In this document: one piece after another, positions 1 to 4,529 of the stretch
How positions within the stretch are numbered: the first letter of the stretch is position 1
Layout: each line of letters starts with the position of its first letter
Assembly: GCA_036274645.1 (NCBI GenBank)
Contig: DASUFH010000426.1
Coordinates: 1-10,301 of the forward strand
DNA length: 10,301 nucleotides
Origin: DASUFH01 sp036274645
GTDB lineage: Bacteria > Acidobacteriota > Terriglobia > 20CM-2-55-15
Reading direction: 5' to 3'
The notes under the pieces: generated by a model
Seen by the model: only the letters and a program-made list of their open reading frames with translations
Told to the model about the DNA's origin: nothing
Database searches by the model: none
Made by a program: the position numbers and the translations under genes

Positions 1-485
1 ATGTGAAAACAGAAGATCGCCGCGCCGGTCTTGAATGCCAGCAGCACCGGGCCCTGTTTGGCCACGTGGCGCGGGCCGCGGGGGCCATCCACCGTGAATG
101 CGGCGTCGCGGCCTTCCCGGATTTCCCGCGCCATTTCTGCAAGGGCCCGCAGCCCTCCCTGGGAACTGGATCCTCGCGCCGCGCCGAAGCCGAATCGGCG
201 GATACAGCGCGCGATGGCTTCTCCGTCGGCGTTCCGGCTGGTCATAACGACAATGCCGCGATGGCGCCAGAAGAACGTCGCCGGAAAAATCGAGCCATGC
301 CAGAAGGTGAAGATTGCGCGACTTCCCGTCTGATAAATCGCGCTGAGGTTGGATTCTCCAGAGGTTTGCCAGCGGATGGATCGGCCAATGACTGCAATGG
401 CCAGATAGCCCGCCCAGCCAATCATTCCGGCTTTGAGACGTTGCTTTAAGGTGTATGCGACAGCCGCTGGACGTTTGCCGGCCAC
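1..485 (-). CDS. DUF374-family lysophospholipid acyltransferase-like protein (N-terminal part, runs off left edge)
   Basis: Reading the minus strand from GTG at 485-483 gives 161 codons with no stop before the window edge. The protein is membrane-associated by family. A hydrophobic stretch lies near residues 21-34 (MIGWAGYLAIAVIG), followed by the DUF374/LPLAT pattern: FTFWHG at 59-64, MTSRNADGE at 81-89, RGSSSQGG at 104-111 and VDGPRGP at 132-138. DUF374 proteins belong to the lysophospholipid/lipid A acyltransferase superfamily and are thought to acylate lipid precursors at the inner membrane. The exact substrate cannot be told from sequence. Family members are usually a little over 200 aa, so roughly the last quarter is missing. 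An in-frame stop at 509-507 bounds the start. GTG 485 is my choice, ATG 425 (residue 21) is the alternative, and a CTG at 494 sits 7 nt after AGGAG. The gene begins 10 nt after the stop of the 92-aa gene, so the two are probably cotranscribed. Confidence 0.9.
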   Translation of the reverse strand, partial: MAGKRPAAVAYTLKQRLKAGMIGWAGYLAIAVIGRSIRWQTSGESNLSAIYQTGSRAIFTFWHGSIFPATFFWRHRGIVVMTSRNADGEAIARCIRRFGFGAARGSSSQGGLRALAEMAREIREGRDAAFTVDGPRGPRHVAKQGPVLLAFKTGAAIFCFH

Positions 486-495
486 AGCCTTCAGC

Positions 496-774
496 TCAGG
501 ACTCCTTCAGTAATCGCGCCATTTCGTCGCGCGTCTTGCGCCGCCTGACGCCGGCGCTGTCCTGGATCCAGAATCGAGTGGCCGCGGCAACAATTCGATG
601 CGGTTCGGGAAAGCCGACCGCATATCCGATCTTTTCCGGCTCAACACGTGTGCCGCGATTGATCATCTGACCCTGAAACAACATCACATTTCCGAACAGC
701 GGCGCGTCCACGGTAATCAGTGTGTTCGACCGTCCTGAAAACGAACGCAGTTCTTCCAGGGTGATGTCGCGCAT
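496..774 (-). CDS. Hypothetical protein, 92 aa
   Basis: I do not recognise this protein. ATG at 774-772 opens a 92-residue frame ending in TGA at 498-496. An in-frame TAG upstream at 804-802 bounds the start. Codon use resembles the neighbours, with mostly G or C in third positions. It is soluble in character: no signal peptide or membrane segment, no cysteine, a central region rich in Val, Gly and Ile (ITVDAPLFGNVMLFQGQ, residues 20-36), and a basic C-terminal tail (VRRRKTRDEMARLLKE). This could be a small beta-rich domain with a C-terminal helix, but that is a guess from composition. No clear ribosome binding site precedes the ATG. The stop lies 10 nt before the GTG of the DUF374 gene, and an AGGAG inside its last codons could serve that gene, which supports an operon. 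A real gene is likelier than the overlapping plus-strand frame. Confidence 0.6.
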   Translation of the reverse strand: MRDITLEELRSFSGRSNTLITVDAPLFGNVMLFQGQMINRGTRVEPEKIGYAVGFPEPHRIVAAATRFWIQDSAGVRRRKTRDEMARLLKES

Positions 775-820
775 AAGCGGCGAGAAGCATAAACAAATTC
801 CCTAACGGACCAAACGAATA

Positions 821-839
821 TTTAGGCCGTCGGTCTAAA
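821..839. promoter_or_regulatory. 19-bp imperfect palindrome, candidate operator between divergent genes
   Basis: TTTAGGCCGTCGGTCTAAA has 9-bp arms around a single central T, with 8 of 9 positions complementary. It lies in the AT-richer gap between the minus-strand 92-aa gene (start 774) and the plus-strand zinc-ribbon gene (start 892). The half-site motif CGGTCTAAAC (831-840) also resembles CGGACCAAAC at 806-815, giving a loose direct repeat 25 bp apart. A dimeric regulator site is plausible but is inference only. Confidence 0.3.
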
Positions 840-879
840 CACGATCCTGGAATCAAAAGTGCAAGGGCTTAATAACGAA

Positions 880-885
880 GGGAGG
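880..885 (+). promoter_or_regulatory. Ribosome binding site GGGAGG that fixes the zinc-ribbon start
   Basis: GGGAGG sits 6 nt upstream of ATG 892, ideal Shine-Dalgarno spacing. This favours ATG 892 over the in-frame GTG at 859, which has no such signal. It is the clearest ribosome binding site in the window. Confidence 0.75.
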
Positions 886-891
886 CGCCAA

Positions 892-1050
892 ATGATTTGT
901 CCACTATGCGCGAGCCATGAAGAAATGGCGTATTCCGCGCTTTCACATGCATTCATCTGTGTCGATACCGACTGCGAGTTCGAACTGGAAATGGATCCGC
1001 TCGAAGCGCAGGAGTTGCTGGAGCCGGATTACGAGCACGTTGGCGCCTGA
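892..1050 (+). CDS. Small putative zinc-ribbon protein, 52 aa
   Basis: The 52-residue product has four cysteines arranged as two pairs, C3-x2-C6 (CPLC) and C23-x4-C28 (CVDTDC), separated by 16 residues. This is typical of a single zinc ribbon that binds one zinc ion. The remainder is strikingly acidic (ELEMDPLEAQELLEPDYE, residues 31-48) and probably helical. No enzymatic domain fits in this length, so a binding or adaptor role is likely, but the partner is unknown. The start is set by a strong GGGAGG site. An in-frame GTG at 859 would add 11 residues but lacks a ribosome binding site and puts non-family-like residues ahead of the first CxxC. The stop is followed almost at once by a palindromic repeat that could end its transcript. 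The zinc role is inferred from cysteine spacing only. Confidence 0.75.
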   Translation: MICPLCASHEEMAYSALSHAFICVDTDCEFELEMDPLEAQELLEPDYEHVGA

Positions 1051-1054
1051 CTTT

Positions 1055-1079
1055 GCAGGGGCGGTCGATGACCGCCCGG
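1055..1079 (+). repeat. REP-like palindromic repeat, copy 1
   Basis: GGGCGGTC (1059-1066) and GACCGCCC (1070-1077) form a perfect 8-bp stem around GAT, preceded by TTGCAG-type sequence. It begins 4 nt after the zinc-ribbon gene stop. The same sequence recurs three times after the HAD gene, so it is a dispersed repeat and not only a terminator. It has no T-run, so classical intrinsic termination is not evident. Confidence 0.75.
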
Positions 1080-1098
1080 AATGTTAACCAAAGCCAGC

Positions 1099-1104
1099 TA
1101 GAAT
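1099..1104 (+). promoter_or_regulatory. Candidate -10 box (TAGAAT) for a leaderless HAD transcript
   Basis: TAGAAT ends 6 nt before the GTG start at 1111, and no purine-rich ribosome binding site intervenes. That geometry would put the transcription start at or next to the start codon. No convincing -35 element is seen. The call rests on spacing alone. Confidence 0.3.
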
Positions 1105-1110
1105 AGCCCG

Positions 1111-1785
1111 GTGAAGTTATTCCTGTTCGATGTGGATCAGACGCTGATCAGCACGGGCGGCGCGGGCATTCGCGCCATGAATCGGGCCTTTCGAAGTGTT
1201 CTCGACATCGACAATGCGATGGACGGAATGCTGCTCCACGGAAAGACCGATCCGTCGATCGTGCGTGAAGCCGGTCTGGCGCGCGGTGTGGAAACCGGGG
1301 CCCGGCTCGATGCGATTCTCGAAGCGTACATCGCCTTTTTGCGCGACGAGATCCAGGTCTCGCCCTATGAAGTTCTGCCCGGCGTCAACGCGCTCCTGGA
1401 TCTTCTGTCCGTTCATTCGGGAGTCATGCTCGCGCTGGCAACCGGGAATGTCGAGGCCGGGGCGCGTATCAAGCTGGAGCGCGGAAGACTGAATCACTAC
1501 TTTGCCTTTGGCGGTTTTGGATCGGATTCCGAATGCCGGATCTCTCTGGTCCGGCGCGCCGCCGAAATCGCCGCTGCGCGGCGTGGGCAGGCGTTCCCTT
1601 CCGAAGATGTGTTCGTCATCGGTGATACCCCGCGCGATGTTGACGCGGCGCGTGGCGCCGGTTTTCAGTCCGTCGCTGTTGCGACAGGCCGCTACTCCCT
1701 GGAAGATCTGGCGAGTCACGGCGCTTCGGTAACGATTTCAAACCTTCAGTCCGGCCGCGACCGCCTCATGAACATCCTGGATTGA
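1111..1785 (+). CDS. HAD-superfamily hydrolase, phosphoglycolate-phosphatase-like (subfamily IA)
   Basis: This 224-aa cytoplasmic protein is a full-length HAD phosphatase. Motif I is FDVDQT with nucleophile Asp7 and general acid/base Asp9. Residues about 13-90 form the helical C1-type cap of subfamily IA. Motif II is ATGN with Thr111, motif III is probably Lys121, and motif IV is GDTPRD with the magnesium-binding Asp172 and Asp176. The family hydrolyses phosphate monoesters through a phospho-aspartate. The nearest named relatives are phosphoglycolate phosphatases and beta-phosphoglucomutase-like proteins, but the true substrate cannot be read from sequence, so no symbol is given. The start is firm: an in-frame TAG at 1099-1101 leaves GTG 1111 as the only start that keeps motif I, yet it has no Shine-Dalgarno. 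The gene is isolated between REP-like repeats and convergent with mobA. Confidence 0.93.
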   Translation: MKLFLFDVDQTLISTGGAGIRAMNRAFRSVLDIDNAMDGMLLHGKTDPSIVREAGLARGVETGARLDAILEAYIAFLRDEIQVSPYEVLPGVNALLDLLSVHSGVMLALATGNVEAGARIKLERGRLNHYFAFGGFGSDSECRISLVRRAAEIAAARRGQAFPSEDVFVIGDTPRDVDAARGAGFQSVAVATGRYSLEDLASHGASVTISNLQSGRDRLMNILD

Positions 1786-1793
1786 TGCCCCGC

Positions 1794-1902
1794 CTGCTTG
1801 CAGGGGCGGTCGATGACCTCCCGACTTTCCGGAGTGGAAGCCCTGTTTTCACAAGAATTCACTCCGAAACACCGGGCGGTCATAGACCGCCCCTGCAAGC
1901 AG
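1794..1902. repeat. REPIN-like unit: two REP copies in inverted orientation
   Basis: Copy 2 (1794-1823) begins CTGCTTGCAGGGGCGGTC and copy 3 (1873-1902) is its reverse complement with two differences: GAT versus TAT in the loop and one base in the right arm. Each copy has its own small hairpin (GGGCGGTC at 1804-1811 with GACCTCCC at 1815-1822; GGGCGGTC at 1874-1881 with GACCGCCC at 1885-1892). The inner flanks also pair partly, TTTCCGGAGTG near 1826 with CACTCCGAAA near 1861-1870, so the whole 109-bp unit could fold as one long hairpin. It fills the gap between the convergent HAD and mobA genes and could stop transcription from both sides. Confidence 0.8.
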
Positions 1903-1906
1903 ACGG

Positions 1907-1940
1907 GGGACGGTCGCGAGGAGACCGCCTCTGCAAGCAC
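1907..1940 (-). repeat. Degenerate REP-like repeat, copy 4
   Basis: The segment contains ACGGTC, a GCGAGGA loop, then GACCGCCTCTGCAAGCA, which matches the orientation of copy 3 with substitutions and a longer loop. It ends 3 nt before the mobA stop codon at 1943-1945. The decay suggests an older insertion next to the intact REPIN-like unit. Confidence 0.6.
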
Positions 1941-1942
1941 GG

Positions 1943-2545
1943 TCAGGAAAACCGTGTCACTGCCTCCCAGTCTGCCGGCGTATTCACGTTGAGAAGCAGA
2001 GTTCGTGAGAATCCGGCGTCTTCCAGTTCTTCTTCCGGAACGATTTCCGGATTCGACGCGTCTATAAACTCTCGAACGGCAAGGATGCCGGCTTCAACGC
2101 GTTTTCGAGCGTCGGGTTCGAGCGACCGGTCAATGCCGAGGCAGATCGGATAGCCGGATCCGATCCTGCACGCGACGAGAGGATGTGTCGAGGCCAGCGT
2201 TCGGGCGCCGAACCATTGAATGAAGGACGGGGTGATGAGCGGCATGTCGACGGCAATGATGAGGGCTCGGGGCGTGGTGGCGACGGCCAGCGCGGTGGCA
2301 ATACCTCCGAGTGGGCCGCTGCCGGGGTGGTTATCGCAAAGGGGGGAGCGCCCAACGACGCGCACGGTACGGCAGGCCGTTGAAACCACATCGACGATGT
2401 GGTCCAGCAGGGTTTTTCCCCGCCAGGGGAGACCGGCCTTGTCCTGACCCATGCGCGCGCTCTGCCCGCCGGCGAGGACGAATCCAGTGATTGCCTGGAG
2501 GGGCTGCGCTGGTTGGGCGTGGTCCGGCGACGACGAATTAACCAT
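1943..2545 (-). CDS. mobA: Molybdenum cofactor guanylyltransferase MobA
   Basis: The 200-aa protein is a MobA-type nucleotidyltransferase that joins GMP from GTP to molybdopterin-bound molybdenum, making bis-MGD for enzymes such as formate dehydrogenase and nitrate or DMSO reductases. After a non-conserved tail of about 20 residues comes the nucleotide-binding signature LAGGQSARMGQDK at 24-36. GPLGGI follows at 77-82, the magnesium-binding Asp100 in AVDMPL, and the C-terminal NVNTPADW at 186-193. Length is normal for the family (about 190-200 aa). It acts in the cytoplasm. It stands alone on the minus strand, convergent with the HAD gene and divergent from the secreted-protein cluster, with no other molybdenum cofactor gene in the window. 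The ATG at 2545-2543 has only AGG nearby, and a TTTAAT element on its own strand ends 6 nt upstream. Confidence 0.95.
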   Translation of the reverse strand: MVNSSSPDHAQPAQPLQAITGFVLAGGQSARMGQDKAGLPWRGKTLLDHIVDVVSTACRTVRVVGRSPLCDNHPGSGPLGGIATALAVATTPRALIIAVDMPLITPSFIQWFGARTLASTHPLVACRIGSGYPICLGIDRSLEPDARKRVEAGILAVREFIDASNPEIVPEEELEDAGFSRTLLLNVNTPADWEAVTRFS

Positions 2546-2551
2546 GAGCCT

Positions 2552-2557
2552 ATTAAA
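2552..2557 (-). promoter_or_regulatory. Candidate -10 box (TTTAAT) for mobA
   Basis: On the minus strand TTTAAT is followed by AGGCTC and the mobA ATG, the same 6-nt spacing seen at the HAD gene. The surrounding stretch 2550-2577 is the most AT-rich in the window, consistent with a promoter. No good -35 is seen (TCGATT at 17-nt spacing is poor). Confidence 0.35.
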
Positions 2558-2577
2558 TATGAGTTATTCTCTTAATC

Positions 2578-2602
2578 GACCGAAAACATTTGGTTTCCGG
2601 TC
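2578..2602. promoter_or_regulatory. Imperfect inverted repeat in the mobA / S55 divergent promoter region
   Basis: GACCGAAAAC (2578-2587) and GTTTCCGGTC (2593-2602) are complementary at 9 of 10 positions around ATTTG. It lies between the AT-rich mobA promoter region and the ATG at 2624, so it could be an operator for the secreted cluster or a 5' leader hairpin. There is no proof of function. Confidence 0.35.
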
Positions 2603-2623
2603 CAATCACCCGGCGCCCATCCC

Positions 2624-4507
2624 ATGAAAACGAAAAACATAACGATAGCCGTTGTCCTCTGCATCCTTGGAGCGATCGCTTCAGCCGGCGTCAGGGCCGA
2701 GACCCCTGCTCCAGGCGGGGCCTTTTTCCCGGTCGATGAGATTCGCGCCGGCATGAAGGGCGTGGGACGAACCGTGTTTGAGGGAACGGCCATATCGGAA
2801 TTCCAGGTCGACATTCTAGGCGTCCTCAAGAACTACGGTCCCAAACAGGACCTGATCCTTGCCCGCTTGTCCGGTGGGCCGCTGGATCGCACCGGGGTCA
2901 TTCAGGGCATGAGCGGAAGTCCGGTGTATGTGGACAACCGGCTCGTGGGCGCCGTCGCGTTTGCGTTCCCGTTTTCCAAGGAGCCGATTGCCGGGATTCA
3001 GCCGATCGGTCAGATGCTCAGCCTGCTCGGTCCGTCCGCGGCCGGAAACGCCGCGCAACCCGGAGGTGGCGCGCCGGCGGCGAGGCCGGGATTTGCCGCC
3101 GCGGAGTCACCGGCGGCGTACATGGATCGTCTGCTTGCCCGCGCTCGATCCGGCGGATCGCTGGCCGAGACGCTTGCGCCGGAGACGCTTTCCGCGAATG
3201 CCGCTCTTGCCGGATCGTCTATGGCGCGGATTCAGACGCCGCTCTCCATTTCCGGCGTGTCGCCTGCGGCCATTCGCGAACTGGCGCCGTTTTTCAACGC
3301 GTTCGGCTTCAGCCCGGTCCAGTCCGGCGGAACCGGAAGCGTTCTTTCCACCGGTCAGGACAAGCCGGAGCGCCTGGCGCCCGGATCGCCGGTCAGCGCC
3401 GAACTCGCTCGTGGAGACATCAGTGTCAGCGCGAGTGGGACCGTGACCTATGTTGACGGCGACAGAATCTACGCTTTCGGACACCCCTACCTTTCCGCCG
3501 GGCCGCTCAGCCTGCCCATGTCGACCGCATATGTCATCTCGCTGCTGCCGAAACTCGACAACTCGATGAAGATCACGACGCCGCTCAATGTCGTGGGCGC
3601 GTTTACCGAAGACCGGTCCACCGGGATTGCGGGTATGGTCGGCGCTGTTCCCGACATGATTCCGGTGGTCCTTAACGTGAAATCGGGAAAGGCTGCCGCC
3701 AACGACTACCGGTTTGAAATCGCGCGCGACAAGGTGCTCACGCCGGCGTTGATGAATCTGGCGGTTTTCAGCGCCATCACCGCCAGTGAGCGTGAACTGG
3801 GTGAGATGACACTGACGGTAAGCGGCCAGGTTCAGCTGAAGAACAACGATCCGATTCGCATTTCCAACGTCTATTCTTCCGACATGAATGGCGCGACGCT
3901 CACATCGATAGCGACCGTTGCCCCGTTGCAGTATCTGATGACCAGCGGTTTCGACTATTCGGGAATCGAGCGGATCAATCTGGACATCGTTTCGGCGGAG
4001 CGGAAGGCCAGCGTCACGCTGGATCGGATCTCGGTGGACCGGAACGAGGTGAAGCCCGGAGAAGATGTGACGATCTCCGCATATCTGCGCAACACGGTCG
4101 GCGGCGAAGTGACCATGGAACGGTACACGATCCAGGCGCCGACCGGAGTGCCCGAAGGTCCCTTGCAGCTATTCGTCGGCGATGGAACGACCATCACCAA
4201 TACGGAACTCAAGCGGGGCGTGACCGGCGCTCCGAAGGATCTTCCCGCGGCGATTCGCGAACTGAACAAGCTGCGCCAGAACGACCGTCTCTATATCAAA
4301 CTGGTGAGCGGAGAACCGGGTGTCGTCATTGGCGGTGAGGAGATGCCGTCCCTGCCGCCTTCGATGCGCGCCACGCTGGGCGCCGATCGTATGTCGAGCC
4401 GGAACGTTTCTCCCACTTCCGGTTCCACCGTTCGGGAGTATGCGCTGCCGCCGTCCAAGTTCGTGATCCAGGGTCAGCGGTCGCTGACTCTTAACGTGAA
4501 ACCGTAG
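2624..4507 (+). CDS. Secreted SpoIVB/S55-peptidase-like protein, 627 aa
   Basis: Residues 1-25 are a Sec signal peptide (basic start, hydrophobic core, cleavage likely after VRA). Residues about 36-128 match the second half of a SpoIVB (MEROPS S55) domain: GMKGVGRTVFEG, then VIQGMSGSPVY with the predicted nucleophile Ser97, then NRLVGAVAFAF. Residues about 140-200 are an Ala/Gly/Pro-rich linker. Residues about 265-345 match the first half of that domain: SGTVTYVDGDRIYAFGHP, with the predicted catalytic His287. The C-terminal half (about 345-627) is beta-rich and probably Ig-like or structural. SpoIVB itself is an extracytoplasmic serine peptidase that cuts SpoIVFA during sporulation. Here a periplasmic protease or scaffold role is inferred, and the substrate is unknown. 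The ATG has no Shine-Dalgarno. It is the first gene of the plus-strand secreted cluster, and the next gene begins 22 nt on. Family assignment is firm, activity is not. Confidence 0.88.
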   Translation: MKTKNITIAVVLCILGAIASAGVRAETPAPGGAFFPVDEIRAGMKGVGRTVFEGTAISEFQVDILGVLKNYGPKQDLILARLSGGPLDRTGVIQGMSGSPVYVDNRLVGAVAFAFPFSKEPIAGIQPIGQMLSLLGPSAAGNAAQPGGGAPAARPGFAAAESPAAYMDRLLARARSGGSLAETLAPETLSANAALAGSSMARIQTPLSISGVSPAAIRELAPFFNAFGFSPVQSGGTGSVLSTGQDKPERLAPGSPVSAELARGDISVSASGTVTYVDGDRIYAFGHPYLSAGPLSLPMSTAYVISLLPKLDNSMKITTPLNVVGAFTEDRSTGIAGMVGAVPDMIPVVLNVKSGKAAANDYRFEIARDKVLTPALMNLAVFSAITASERELGEMTLTVSGQVQLKNNDPIRISNVYSSDMNGATLTSIATVAPLQYLMTSGFDYSGIERINLDIVSAERKASVTLDRISVDRNEVKPGEDVTISAYLRNTVGGEVTMERYTIQAPTGVPEGPLQLFVGDGTTITNTELKRGVTGAPKDLPAAIRELNKLRQNDRLYIKLVSGEPGVVIGGEEMPSLPPSMRATLGADRMSSRNVSPTSGSTVREYALPPSKFVIQGQRSLTLNVKP

Positions 4508-4529
4508 ACGCGGATCGAACCGAAGGGCC

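Noticed and set aside
3..449. Plus-strand 148-aa open frame
   Set aside because: It is antisense to the DUF374 gene, whose conserved motifs (FWHG, RGSSSQGG, VDGPRGP) make the minus strand the coding one.
455..670. Plus-strand 71-aa open frame
   Set aside because: It lies antisense to the 92-aa gene, lacks recognisable domains and has poorer codon use.
641..856. Minus-strand 71-aa open frame
   Set aside because: It overlaps the start of the 92-aa gene in another frame, and its composition is not protein-like.
859..891. GTG 859 as start of the zinc-ribbon gene
   Set aside because: No ribosome binding site precedes it, whereas ATG 892 has GGGAGG at 6 nt.
1055..1079. Intrinsic terminator after the zinc-ribbon gene
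   Set aside because: The hairpin is good but no T-run follows, and the sequence is a repeated element; it may still attenuate transcription.
1117..1719. Minus-strand 200-aa frame opposite the HAD gene
   Set aside because: It is a GC-rich antisense shadow; all catalytic HAD motifs are on the plus strand.
1794..1942. CRISPR array
   Set aside because: Copies are in both orientations, few, unevenly spaced and internally palindromic, and no cas gene is present; REP/REPIN fits better.
1782..2153. Plus-strand frame across the REP repeats and into mobA
   Set aside because: It runs through repeats and antisense to the well-supported MobA protein.
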